The translations under genes were made by a program, and so were the position numbers. Source: Opisthorchis felineus (taxonomy: Eukaryota > Platyhelminthes > Trematoda > Opisthorchiida > Opisthorchiidae). From it: DNA of 64,000 nucleotides. This document shows positions 38,158 to 51,600 of this stretch, piece by piece. The stretch spans positions 124,917-188,916 of the forward strand of contig SJOL01006399.1 in assembly GCA_004794785.1 (NCBI GenBank). The letters are read 5' to 3'. The first letter of the stretch is position 1. Each line of letters opens with the position of its first letter. The notes under the pieces were generated by a model, which saw only the letters and a program-made list of their open reading frames with translations, was not told the origin of the DNA and did no database searches.

Positions 38158-38847
38158 GTGAAGCATGCGAGTAGCCAGTGGTCTGGTGTCCGCCCGCGCA
38201 TCCGATGGAAGGTGCAGTTTATTAAGCAACTTAAGTAACCGCTTTGCAGTGCTCATTTACTATTGTTTAATAGTCACTGAACGTCCAGGAAAGTTCAAGA
38301 GGACGCGTGAGAATGCTAACTTTTCAAAAATTATGTGCAGAGGAGGTGTTTACTTTCGTGTCTAATGGCTTGTAACTGCTTAGTTCATGTTTGAGAATAA
38401 ATAACCTCGCAGCGAAGGTTTTCCCTCCTTTCGGGGGAATAAAGGGAACGTTGCATTTCAGCAGCAAACAAATCGAGGTGATCCGAATAGGAGGTTGTAG
38501 TAGCAGTGCACCAGCAGTATATCAATGCGCACTAACCACAATATGAATATTAATCCTCCCTCAAGGGTTTAACCGTTGAAGTGGAAGTGTAAAGTTTCGA
38601 TATAATGGTGCTACAATACAACCTCATATCGTTTTACGGAGAGTCTAATTGTTTAGTTGCACTAAAAATAAAAATACTGTTGCAAGGACAGAATGCAAAG
38701 CGGCGGTGAAACACTGTTTCACGAAGGTCAGAAGGACAATAACTGACGAAGATTTCATTAGTTATAAGTGCTTTCGATGTGATCAAACCAATTATCATGC
38801 CTTCAAAACGCCAAGGGAAAGAATGCAATGTGTAATAATAATAATAA

Positions 38848-41800
38848 TAATTACTGAGATGAGCCGCTGACTTGGGTTTTTGTCAACGTTGCGGATAATT
38901 ATATGATTTAACCAAACACAGAGACGGATTATGCATCGATTTACTTCTTTGCATATTTGAACATTGGCAAAAACACATTGCTGTGCGCACTAAAAGATCT
39001 ACGAGCAGCCCTGAAGTGGCCACGAGCTTACTGAATGAGTCACATTATACGTTACTCAGCTCAGGTGCTTTATATAACGTTGTAATAATTTTGTTCAGGC
39101 TTCCAAGTTTTTGACATTTCTTGTCCACAAAGCTTATTCCTTGTTTGGTTTGTTCATATTTCACTGGCACTAACGTTAGGGCGCCTTGGATTCAGCATCA
39201 GGAGTGCTCAAGAAAGGGGTCTAGTTATGGTCACCCGTAAGGTTTTCTCTTGTGCATTCCTCTAATCAGCTGGAAGTCTGGGACTAGCTTTGTTGCTCTC
39301 AAAAATTTGAAATGCTGTTAGGTATGTTCTGACGGTGATCTGTCTCAGTGCAACACGAAAGTAGTAAAGCTAAAAGGATGGTTAAAACTTGTATTTTGAT
39401 GAGTCTAAGAACCCAAGTGGATAATTGAAAACGAAGAAATTTAGACACGCAATCGGTTCTTCAGCCAAAATCACGCAGATCTCCATAGGTGTATAGGGAT
39501 ACTTAAATATTCTATTCTACTTGATACTGAGTTTGATGAAAACGTTCATCGAACAGCCTTATGGAATCAATCTTGACGTCCTAAATCGAAGGGCGTATTG
39601 AATGTTGCCGGTACATTGTTGACCCAACTTCAAGGCTTTCACGGCGAAATACATACCGTCAAGTTTTAGTTGCAACTCATTACTTATCTGATTGTCAAAA
39701 TTAAATATCTGGTGTGAATAGAAAAATCCACTCTTTAAGGATTGTGACCTTATGCTTTGGAGATGATATACAGGATATGATGACGCCAACGACCAGGCTC
39801 ATTTTGGAGGATGTGACCGGATTTGCCATAATATATACGCCAAGTACTGTGATGATTAATGTTTTGCATTCAAATTTTCATCTATCTACTCATATACACT
39901 ATCACGTCCCCTGAATTATATTCATCCAGTTATGTATGAAAACCTTGGACAAACCAACGGAGAAATTCATAGGGTGTGAACCGTAAAAGGTTTGCCAAAC
40001 TGAGCGCGATTATCGCAAATTATGAAATAACGTATGTAAGCCTTCATTCGGTATGACGTTTCGTCGCTGTTGCTTTTACTTTGGGACTAATTACAACATA
40101 TATGCCAGTTGTCATGCTGGTGGGAAATAAACGAATCAAAAATCTACTTTCGAACGCCGAAGAATTTGTAAGAACTACATCCTCGTTTGCTATACTGGAA
40201 GAATGTGTTCATGGTTCTAAATTTTGGGGAAGCCTTGCATATAACAGTCAGTCATATGGGTGTCGATATGCAAAGGCTGCATCTAAGATGCTCTAAGTGA
40301 GTCGATATATACTTCCCCATAAAATTCCATTTGTTTGACGACGCGGGAGTCATGAAACAACCTTTCCAGATTTTCGTAACTGTCCTGCTGCTCTCTAAAC
40401 GATGAACATTTCCTTGCCCGTGCGAGGCTCACAGATGTGAGCCGGAAGAATACTCGCGGTTTATTCAATATCGCATATGTTCTAATTTCTTGGTTATTTC
40501 CTGTTGGTATTGTGCGAAGCGGATTTTCGAACAAACCAGGTCACTGCTCAGGATTCGATGTTGTTGTTGTGTCCTGCTCATGATACTGTGGAGAAAAACA
40601 GACAACAGATGCAAAATGGGATAATTCGGATGGAACGTTGGAGGCTTGCTTACTGGATAAGTGGGCAAGGCACAGTGTGCAACTGTCCCATCTGCATTTC
40701 AGTTATCGTTGTGTACCGAAAGCCCACCAACGTTTTTTAGCTATTGACGAAACATCAGAAAACTGACCAATGTTGCCGGTCCTTTGTCACCGTCCGACTG
40801 ACCCTCCGAGTCGCATATTACCAAATGAAGCCGGCATTAGTTTTGTAGACATTTCTGACTTAGACATCTGACTTAGGGCTTTGCACCGCCTATTTGCTCT
40901 CATCAACTAGAGAGCTAGGGGTACTTATTGACTGCCAGGCAGATCAGCGTAACCTGTCGTCGTGAGCTGTTCATTCAGCTTAGGCATTTATCTATTGGAT
41001 GTAGGTCAACCAGCCATTTGGACCAACGATGACTCAGAAATGCTCCAGGGGAAGCGTTAGACCGCACTCACCAACGCTGTTTACCTCCTGGGTCTCCCTA
41101 GTTTTGATCTCGATTCATACTGAAAGCTACAAAAACACATGTAGATGATGCCGAGACACGTTTCTTTGAAACTAAAACACTCTGTTTTGGGGAAGGCACA
41201 AAAACCAATATTTTCATAGTTTTTTGCGGTTGAATTCAAATTTCACACTTTTCAGATATTCTCCGCATCTCCAACCCCTGCTGTCAGTACGCTTGTTTTA
41301 TAGTGACCTAGCCATCACAGGACTCTGTGCTGGACCTTACTAACTCCGTGCTCTTGTACACTTTCAGTCTGTCGCTGATAAGCCTCTGTTAGTCAGGGTT
41401 TAAAGCCTTCGGCGCATAGTTGATGAAATTTCGAAAAACGATATCTTCGTCGCTTCAATTGGCTGAACTGTCTACACAAGGTATTAGCGGAACTATTTAG
41501 TCCTACCAAAAGAACTTTCGGCATAGGTCAACTTTAGGATTTTTGTTAACGACTCCTTAAGTTGCGAGATAACCAAATATTAACATCCCTTTTCATCATT
41601 AATAACTGACCGACAGCTCACTGGCTAGCTCTTTTGTTCATGCAGTCATGGTGTGCATCAGCCGCTGAGAGGCCATCTTTGGATTCGATCATTTCTGCTG
41701 TTGGCTGAAAATTCAGGAGCTTAAAAGAAGTATCCCATCCCTTAGGAGGAACCATGCTTATAAAATACGAGAGTTTTCGTTCACTGTCATTTGTCGATGC

Positions 41801-42067
41801 ATTGAAACTAAGCAGCAGAATGTGTTTAAGCAGGAATAACTCAACATCAATGCTGCATATGTTATGCAAAAATGCTCATCTAAGCAGATCGCCTTTCCGG
41901 GACTTTATACTAGCTCTTAGGGGGACCAAATGACTGATGTCTCTTGAGGAGACATTGAAATTATCCATTGTGATCAGTTAAATCTGCCCAAACAGAACTT
42001 AGACGTAAAGCACACCTCTCCCCGTGGGGGCGGATCGATCTATACTGGGTAACAACCGCAGAAAAGT
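38848..42067 (+). repeat. Left arm of a 3.22-kb inverted repeat
   Basis: This segment matches 47325-50545 in reverse complement along its whole length. The coordinate sums stay at 89392-89393, so almost no length change has occurred. I counted about 13 substitutions and one 1-base indel, roughly 99.5% identity. The outer edge lies at a (TAA)n run and the inner edge at GCAGAAAAGT. No terminal inverted repeats, target-site duplications or transposase frame are evident. The short open frames inside are shared with the other arm simply because the DNA is shared. Confidence 0.97.
40648..41115 (+). repeat. Dispersed repeat inside the left arm (mirrored at 48278-48745)
   Basis: This part of the arm has a third, diverged relative at 51150-51600 in the same orientation. 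Shared blocks include GTGTACCGAAAGCC, TTGTAGACATTTCT, TTTGCACCGCCTATTTG (C versus T differences) and CTCCTGGGT. A dispersed repeat was therefore already present before the arm was duplicated. Confidence 0.7.
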
Positions 42068-45000
42068 TGTAGATTAGTCGTCGATTGTTTGTGCTTAGTT
42101 TTTTACTGTAGGAAGGTGGCAAAACCCCGGAGCGTCCTCTATAAATCCTAAACTCCTGACTTAACCCGTGCAACAGACATATGGGAAGGTGAGCTAAGCC
42201 TAGATCAATCTCACATGACCTCCTAAATATACGTCATTGTCCGTAAACCACAGTCACGAAGGGAGACAGTTGTATTCATTAGTAAGTCAGACAGCAAAGT
42301 TCACATAGAATAGGTTGTATTCCTCTCGGATCTTACTATAGGCGCATCTGGCATGCGCTTGCCCCGTTGCAATATCTGATTTGTCCCGCAAAGAAGCCAT
42401 TTTGGTCGAACCGATTGTTGAAATGGGGGAAAACGTGGTTTCAAAGCTGTACATCTCATGGATTGTTTGATGCACCCACGGATGGGCTTATAACACCAAG
42501 AAACTCAGGCCTGTGGCCAAATTCAGGTAATTTATATCACTTTGTGTGTAATCATGGAATATCAACAAGAATACAAATATGCATGTTCCAAGGGCCTAGT
42601 ACTGCCTACGTTCTTAATTCACCGACAGGTTTGACACATTCCGTATTAGTATTATGTAATTTGCTTCTTGGTCTCATGTTGGTTCTGTTGTGTGGACACG
42701 TCAAGTTCCTGTTTCAGATAGCGCTACGGATTAAAAGCATACATACGGTATATCGATTCACCAGCAGGAACACAATAGATCGTGATGTGAGTTTTCTGTC
42801 AACTAAGAATCTTCACTTCATCCTCTTGTCCAAAGTTTATACACCTGGTGGTCTATGCACGCCGTAAAGTAAACATTTTATGTGTCTGGCTTTACTTAAT
42901 TAGTCCGGTAGTTCAAATTACGTTTTAACCCTAATTAAGAGATAAAATTTTGGACCTTCTACAGATGGCCACAGAAGATAGAGAATTTATGGTAGAGAGA
43001 TGGGCATTCGGATGGCGCCACTCTTTCGTCACATTTGATAGATTATTTACCACAGTTGCAGCTAATGTTACGTAGCATACTGACAACTTTATCTGTAATT
43101 AGAACCCACTATGCAACCAAACAGTAGCGTTAAATTCACAAACCAACTAGCAAACTCACGTCAGATTTACAGTCGTCATTCCGTGGGAGGTTTTCTAATG
43201 CCTGTTGGTAAACTTTTCTGTTAGGCCCAACAGAGCATATTAATCACGGGCTTGATAAAATAAATTCAACATCTCCTGTTGGTAAAGTGGTGCGCGTACC
43301 ATTTTTTTGAATTGCACGCATCCATCAGGAAGTTCGCCGGACGACAAAAATATTAATAGCAAAGATATTGTTATCGTCTAAGAAAAATGAATACTGTATT
43401 GGGAGAATAGGCGTGCTTGTAAAATGCGTGATGGCTCCTGTTTGAACAATGTCTATCAGTCATCTGCCAATGTAGTCTGTCCTTTCTGTCACATATGCCG
43501 CCATTAAAAATCAGTGCGTGTAGGACTTACATGGATTGTGCACAACATTCATGATCAGATAAACAGTCTAATAAGGCTGTTTTATACTTTTGAAATTCTG
43601 CAGTACACTTCGGAAAAATTTGTTCAGATAAGAATTTCAGGAAGATAACTCCACTTACCTGTGGTATTTTAAAAAATGCAATTATTTCCTATTGAAGCAG
43701 TTGTGACTAAATTTGACTTGATTGGCCAAGAGATAAGCAAGGCAACTGGTCTTATACGAACTGAGGATGAAAAATTGCTTCCAACAGGGGTTTTTATTAT
43801 CACTAGACTAGTGGCCGATTATACCACCGATCATCATTCTGAAAACCCTAATTCCAAACCAGCCACCGAGGTTGTCGGCTTCCTGTCGGTAGAATTTGCG
43901 TGCATAGTGCGTCGAAAATGAAGGCACACAAAGTAACCTGTCCCAATTTATTTCGAGTACAGGGGTTTCGCTCTACATGAAAAGTTTCGCTAGGCGAAAT
44001 GTCTTCCTTGAAAAAATCTTACATGAAACTTTTTTGTTGGATCAGCGAAACCGGCTTCCACAAATCTCAGTCCCATAATGCATCAACAGATTTCAAAAGG
44101 AGATAGATTTTGTTTGAGTTGTTGTTGAAGGAGTGTCAAAAACCTTCAAAGTCTTTCGTGGCACACCATTCTACATTGTGTGAATGCCTTAACACAGCGT
44201 GTCACTCAGTGAAGTACTTTCTTTAGAAATGTCTAGATGCCTGCCTGTAGTTGGTCAACCAAAGCAATTTTCCTGGAGCAGACTGCGGTGCTTTATGTCA
44301 CGCTGTTGCTGCATTGTATTGGACTGTCATGCTGTACTCTGCTGTATGACAGCGAGATATTGAGGCTTTTTGCGTTACTCACTTGGAGGCTTGAAATAAT
44401 TTGCTTACACAACCTGCGCAGAATCATTCCAACTCAGCTTCTGAACATCTGGACTCTCAAGCAGCCTCAGAGTGCAGACATTAACCCCATTCGCACATTG
44501 TTCGTCTACGGCCGACTGAAGAATAGAGCTGGAACTAGCGAACAATCGAGATTTCGCTACTGCTACAGTTACCATGCAGGCTTAAAAACTGGAATACTGG
44601 GAAAAACCATGACTTGATAAGGTGGTTTGGTAGGCTGCCGTCCTTATATGTGTGAAGCTAGTGAGTCATAAATGCTGCGAGAGTTCCTCTCATGAATTGC
44701 ATCTGTGTTCCATTGTACCGATGTTCAATATTCCGAAAGCATGCGACTGCGTTCTCCCAAAAAATAAATCGACTTGAGACGTGACACTGCTTTCAGACAA
44801 ACCGTATCATCAAAACACACTTTTTCATTCGAACGGCAGACTTCTAAAAACGAGGACAGATCTCATTTGCAGATTAAGCTGGGGTTAACGAGGAATTCAG
44901 CTAAGAACCCCGTTTAAACCATCCTTCAAACAAACTTGGTGCACAAAAACCGCCTCATTTTTCAGAAGGCACATTTTCGCGACAAAAGTCACTATATATA

Positions 45001-47324
45001 AGGTTCTGAAAAGCTTTCGACAGCCTATAGCCAGTTTTGCTATGCTTGGAATCTCCCAGGTAGGTGTGGTCCCCGATTTTCTAAGAGTCTCAAGTTCCAC
45101 CGGAACACTAAATTGCAACCAGCAGTGAAATGCATACATTTCATCAGTACACTCGAAGTCACTCACAGCGCATCATCTCTCACTACGGATGGCTACATCC
45201 GTCCAATTTACTCATGTACACCATTTCGCCTGGTGAAGCAGCCACTTTTTCCGACATAATTAACATACAGTTTGTCGTTTTTCCCATTCCACATACGTCA
45301 GCTAATAATTCTTGTTCGTAATTCAAGGACTCGCCGGGAAGTTCTGGGTAACGTCCCAGAAAGCTACATGAGGTCACTGCAAATTAACTTTCGCGTTAAC
45401 TGGAACAATTAACAGTGTGTATGAATGTACACATTACGTCGAAAAACGCCAGATTAGAGCAATAATATTGGGTGACCTTATTCTGCACTGGTCTGTTGTC
45501 CCCAGATATCACATTGCCGTCACTTGAAACGCCACTGATACGTAAGGGTTTGCAATCCAGTGTGGTTAACACACATTGGCAAGTCGACTATTCAGAAGAT
45601 ATCACTTTATCGCTCACTGAAGTGTTTCGATAGTAATATTGAAGACGATGTAAAAGCTTCAACTATGGAAAGCCAAGAGAATTTATGCGAAAGTGATGCA
45701 GATTAACCCAACAAACGACTCACTGTTGCACTGGAAATTCTTCTGGGATTAACGATTAGCTCATACTACTTCATGTTGTCGCTGGTGTTTCCTCATCTAC
45801 CCCAAATATTTTATCACTGATATTATACATAAATTACATATGCTATTAAAAACTGGGTGTCGTTGCTCTCCAAGCTAGTGTTTGCCTGTAGAGTAAATGA
45901 CGTGTGTTCTACCCGCACGCACGAGTGAGCATTTCTCGCGCTCACATTGGGGCTTCAGCTACCGTGACGTTAATCCACGCGTAATAAATATGTTTCCGGA
46001 TTTACTGTATCGATAGTGCAATATTAGACTATTTCACTTTTACTAAGCTGTTGTGACAGGAAGCTTCGTGTGTGTCTGAAACCAATCCAGTTGAGGTCAT
46101 GGGGAAGTTCTAGTTTATCGGGTAATTTGTTACACGGCTACTCGTACAACATGGGCCCTATATCTAGTCTGAGTTAGTTCGTTCGTGCCGTTCATTTAGT
46201 CTCAAGACTATTAACCAGTCGAAAGACTTTTAAACTTCGCATACGCCTCATAGCTCTCGAGACAGCGTTTGCTTATCACGACTTTGTAAACAATATGATA
46301 AAATCCAGCCTTTTGGATGAATCGAATGGGCATATCCGCTAATCAGGCCATGGGTGTTGGACTTTTAACATATCCACGCTACGCGGACACGGAACAATCT
46401 AGCGTTTACGTCACTGATGTTAATCGTAACACAAGAGTCTGATAACCTATTTTCCGAAATTATGTTCATTTCTCACCAGTTTTCGGCTAACGCCTTTCAT
46501 AAATAGGTTGATTGTCACCGGTAGACTAGAAACTAAGTTAGACAAGTAAACTGATCTTCTGTTTCTTTATTTTTGTACTCTCAGTAATAATAAACCAAAT
46601 TTGCTGGTTCACGAAAGCCTGGAGGTAAAATTTCCGGCTAACTAGAAGCATACCTGGTACAATCATTGTGATGCAAAATCTTCCGCCAGCGTTTTCGTGA
46701 TACACTGTGTTTGTTGATACTAGTCAAATTGAGCTGGTGTTGTTTTGTTTTTCTAACGATTGGATGGGACGCCGAACGGCGTTGGAATCACGGAATAGTC
46801 GTTTTCAGGCATTTTACACCCCAGATCATATGAGTGCAGTAACTTCAGAAGGTTACTAAAAAGAAAAAAAGTAGCAGTAGCAGTTTGGCTGAGTTTTGAA
46901 AAACAGAGTTTAAAGCTTGGGAGTTCAGTTTCAAGCACTATACGATTTGGAAACTACTTCACTCTCAGTTTTTGAAATCTCCCTGTAGACTCTAGCAGCG
47001 AAACGAGAAGCGTTACGTATCTCGACTTTCCAGTGAAGAGTACACGTCAATTTAAATGTAAGTGGAAAAAGCGTTTCCACAGAGGAGACTTTAAGACGCC
47101 AATATTAGGACGTAAGTTATGTTGTGCACAGACAATGCAGTTGCATCCCAACAACTGCTCGTACGATAACAAACTGGGCCATCATAAAAGTGGGCATATT
47201 CGCGTATCCTTTGTCATATTCCTTGTCACATGTGAGTATTGACATGCAAGCACACGACATGATTTCAACTAGACATTCGCCATAAGTATGACCGAAGTTC
47301 CACTGGTTAGATATAATCATTGAG
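42068..47324. other. Unique 5.26-kb spacer of the inverted repeat
   Basis: The spacer is not repeated elsewhere in the window as far as I can see. It contains the LINE fragment near 44237 and several chance-length frames (the longest is 42367-42867 plus, 166 codons, with no ATG at its start and no recognised content). Confidence 0.6.
44237..44440 (+). mobile_element. Decayed LINE reverse-transcriptase C-terminal fragment
   Basis: The frame contains AVLYVTLLLHCIGLSCCTLL, then YDSEILRLFALLTW, then RLEIICLHNLRRII. This lines up with the region after the reverse-transcriptase domain of RTE/CR1-like non-LTR elements (pattern VLLYGxETWxL, about ten residues, RLxxFxxxxLRRI), where the first hallmark is reduced to LLYDSE. 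The rest of the element is not detectable, so it is an old fragment. The match is from memory of the family. Confidence 0.4.
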
Positions 47325-50300
47325 ACTTTTCTGCGGTTGTTACCCAGTATAGATCGATCCGCCCCCACGGGGAGAGGTGTGCTTTACGTCTAAGTTCTGT
47401 TTGGGCAGATTTAACTGATCACAATGGATAATTTCAATGTCTCCTCAAGAGACATCAGTCATTTGGTCCCCCTAAGAGCTAGTATAAAGTCCCGGAAAGG
47501 CGATCTGCTTAGATGAGCATTTTTGCATAACATATGCAGCATTGATGTTGAGTTATTCCTGCTTACACACATTCTGCTGCTTAGTTTCAATGCATCGACA
47601 AATGACAGTGAACGAAAACTCTCGTATTTTATAAGCATGGTTCCTCCGAAGGGATGGGATACTTCTTTTAAGCTCCTGAATTTTCAGCCAACAGCAGAAA
47701 TGATCGAATCCAAAGATGGCCTCTCAGCGGCTGATGCACACCATGACTGCATGAACAAAAGAGCTAGCCAGTGAGCTGTCGGTCAGTTATTAATGATGAA
47801 AAGGGATGTTAATATTTGGTTATCTCGCAAATTAAGGAGTCGTTAACAAAAATCCTAAAGTTGACCTATGCCGAAAGTTCTTTTGGTAGGACTAAATAGT
47901 TCCGCTAATACCTTGTGTAGACAGTTCAGCCAATTGAAGTGACGAAGATATCGTTTTTCGAAATTTCATCAACTATGCGCCGAAGGCTTTAAACGCTGAC
48001 TAACAGAGGCTTATCAGCGACAGACTGAAAGTGTACAAGAGCACGGAGTTAGTAAGGTCCAGCACAGAGTCCTGTGATGGCTAGGTCACTATAAAACAAG
48101 CGTACTGACAGCAGGGGTTGGAGATGCGGAGAATATCTGAAAAGTGTGAAATTTGAATTCAACCGCAAAAAACTATGAAAATATTGGTTTTTGTGCCTTT
48201 CCCAAAACAGAGTGTTTTAGTTTCAAAGAAACGTGTCTCGGCATCATCTACATGTGTTTTTGTAGCTTTCAGTATGAATCGAGATCAAAACTAGGGAGAC
48301 CCAGGAGGTAAACAGCGTTGGTGAGTGCGGTCTAACGCTTCCCCTGGAGCATTTCTGAGTCATCGTTGGTCCAAATGGCTGGTTGACCTACATCCAATAG
48401 ATAAATGCCTAAGCTGAATGAACAGCTCACGACGACAGGTTACGCTGATCGGCCTGGCAGTCAATAAGTACCCCTAGCTCTCTAGTTGATGAGAGCAAAT
48501 AGGCGGTGCAAAGCCCTAAGTCAGATGTCTAAGTCAGAAATGTCTACAAAACTAATGCCGGCTTCATTTGGTAATATGCGACTCGGAGGGTCAGTCGGAC
48601 GGTGACAAAGGACCGGCAACATTGGTCAGTTTTCTGATGTTTCGTCAATAGCTAAAAAACGTTGGTGGGCTTTCGGTACACAACGATAACTGAAATGCAG
48701 ATGGGACAGTTGCACACTGTGCCTTGCCCACTTATCCAGTAAGCAAGCCTCCAACGTTCCATCCGAATTATCCCATTTTGCATCTGTTGTCTGTTTTTCT
48801 CCACAGTATCATGAGCAGGACACAACAACAACATCGAATCCTGAGCAGTGACCTGGTTTGTTCGAAAATCCGCTTCGCACAATACCAACAGGAAATAACC
48901 AAGAAATTAGAACATATGCGATATTGAATAAACCGCGAGTATTCTTCCGGCTCACATCTGTGAGCCTCGCACGGGCAAGGAAATGTTCATCGTTTAGAGA
49001 GCAGCAGGACAGTTACGAAAATCTGGAAAGGTTGTTTCATGACTCCCGCGTCGTCAAACAAATGGAATTTTATGGGGAAGTATATATCGACTCACTTAGA
49101 GCATCTTAGATGCAGCCTTTGCATATCGACACCCATATGACTGACTGTTATATGCAAGGCTTCCCCAAAATTTAGAACCATGAACACATTCTTCCAGTAT
49201 AGCAAACGAGGATGTAGTTCTTACAAATTCTTCGGCGTTCGAAAGTAGATTTTTGATTCGTTTATTTCCCACCAGCATGACAACTGGCATATATGTTGTA
49301 ATTAGTCCCAAAGTAAAAGCAACAGCGACGAAACGTCATACCGAATGAAGGCTTACATACGTTATTTCATAATTTGCGATAATCGCGCTCAGTTTGGCAA
49401 ACCTTTTACGGTTCACACCCTATGAATTTCTCCGTTGGTTTGTCCAAGGTTTTCATACATAACTGGATGAATATAATTCAGGGGACGTGATAGTGTATAT
49501 GAGTAGATAGATGAAAATTTGAATGCAAAACATTAATCATCACAGTACTTGGCGTATATATTATGGCAAATCCGGTCACATCCTCCAAAATGAGCCTGGT
49601 CGTTGGCGTCATCATATCCTGTATATCATCTCCAAAGCATAAGGTCACAATCCTTAAAGAGTGGATTTTTCTATTCACACCAGATATTTAATTTTGACAA
49701 TCAGATAAGTAATGAGTTGCAACTAAAACTTGACGGTATGTATTTCGCCGTGAAAGCCTTGAAGTTGGGTCAACAATGTACCGGCAACATTCAATACGCC
49801 CTTCGATTTAGGACGTCAAGATTGATTCCATAAGGCTGTTCGATGAACGTTTTCATCAAACTCAGTATCAAGTAGAATAGAATATTTAAGTATCCCTATA
49901 CACCTATGGAGATCTGCGTGATTTTGGCTGAAGAACCGATTGCGTGTCTAAATTTCTTCGTTTTCAATTATCCACTTGGGTTCTTAGACTCATCAAAATA
50001 CAAGTTTTAACCATCCTTTTAGCTTTACTACTTTCGTGTTGCACTGAGACAGATCACCGTCAGAACATACCTAACAGCATTTCAAATTTTTGAGAGCAAC
50101 AAAGCTAGTCCCAGACTTCCAGCTGATTAGAGGAATGCACAAGAGAAAACCTTACGGGTGACCATAACTAGACCCCTTTCTTGAGCACTCCTGATGCTGA
50201 ATCCAAGGCGCCCTAACGTTAGTGCCAGTGAAATATGAACAAACCAAACAAGGAATAAGCCTTGTGGACAAGAAATGTCAAAAAACTTGGAAGCCTGAAC

Positions 50301-50545
50301 AAAATTATTACAGCGTTATATAAAGCACCTGAGCTGAGTAACGTATAGTGTGACTCATTCAGTAAGCTCGTGGCCACTTCAGGGCTGCTCGTAGATCTTT
50401 TAGTGCGCACAGCAATGTGTTTTTGCCAATGTTCAAATATGCAAAGAAGTAAATCGATGCATAATCCGTCTCTGTGTTTGGTTAAATCATATAGTTATCC
50501 GGAACGTTGACAAAAACCCAAGTCAGCGGCTCATCTCACTAATTA
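47325..50545 (-). repeat. Right arm of the 3.22-kb inverted repeat
   Basis: Reverse complement of 38848-42067. It ends on the outside at TAATTAATG. Differences from the left arm are mostly single substitutions spread evenly, as expected of a young duplication or of arms kept alike by gene conversion. Confidence 0.97.
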
Positions 50546-51149
50546 ATGAAGTTATTTTCGCCAGAGGCAAAGTGCAGACTGAGTTGAGTTTGTCATTAGT
50601 AGAAGGCATTTGGACAAATGGTATTTTACTTATGTTTCAACAGCATAGTTTCATTGCAGATGCAATTGAAGAAGAGAGCCCGGTGGCTAGTGGATGGAAC
50701 AGCACTGTTATGTAGATAGATGGCAGCGTACAGGATTTTGCTAATGGAACTATCTTCGTCTGCAACCCTTATTGAGTTAGTTATTGAATAGTCAATCACC
50801 AAGACTTGTGGTTCTGTCTTAGTTGACGTAGCTTCCTAGGTCTCTCTGAGCCATAGAAACTATCCTCTTTTCAGGTCACCATGTCTTAGTACCGCATAGC
50901 ACGTAAGCAGCCTACCTAATCGTGGCGAACTTTTGAACTGCTTAAGGCCTAAGTACCCTGGAAGCCTCACGGTTTTTATAAACTAAACAGGTCCCAGGAG
51001 CCCGGTCAGTCGAGACCGACCCAGTATTTTGGATGCCCTGGTAGCCCACACTAACTTCATGTATATCATTTATCAAGCATAATGGAGTATCGCCTGAGTG
51101 AAACAAACATCTTGTGAAAAGATCGATTCCAGATTAAACGAAAGCGAAT

Positions 51150-51600
51150 AGCCTACTGAATAATTGGGCCTGGCACCATGTGCGACTGTCCCATCCGCAG
51201 CTCAGTTATCGCTGTGTACCGAAAGCCTAACAATTATGTCTTGTTTTTGGCGAAAAATCAGAAGACTGACCAATGCTGCCGATTGTGTCTCACTCTCCGA
51301 TCAGCCATCTGAGTCGCTTTTTGCTAACTGGATTCGGGACTAGTCTTGTAGACATTTCTCTCGTCTGCCTAATGACTTTGCACTGCCTATTTGTTCTCAC
51401 CAGCTCGACGACTAGGGGCGCTTACTGATTGTCAGGCCGACCAGTGTAATACCCAGTCGTTAGGTGCATGTGCATATACGTATAGTGAATCTACGGTAAA
51501 CAACAGTATGTTCCAATTATGGCCTAATAAATGCACATAAATGCACATGGGCTTGCGTGCAAGGGTTTATGCCTCCTGGGTCACCCTAGTTTGACATGGA
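51150..51600 (+). repeat. Third, diverged copy of the arm repeat
   Basis: By eye about three quarters identical to 40648-41115, with an extra AT-rich insertion around 51470-51550. It lies about 600 bases outside the right arm in the opposite orientation to that arm. The family is not recognised; there is no open frame across it and no tRNA-like promoter seen. Confidence 0.65.

Noticed and set aside
40081..41869. Open frames of 66-83 codons present in both arms of the large inverted repeat
   Set aside because: They look conserved only because the arms are recent copies of the same DNA; there is no excess of silent changes and no recognised domain.
42367..42867. 166-codon plus-strand frame in the spacer
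   Set aside because: No ATG at the start, no splice sites at the edges, no recognisable protein; by a rough estimate one frame of this length is not surprising in this much sequence.
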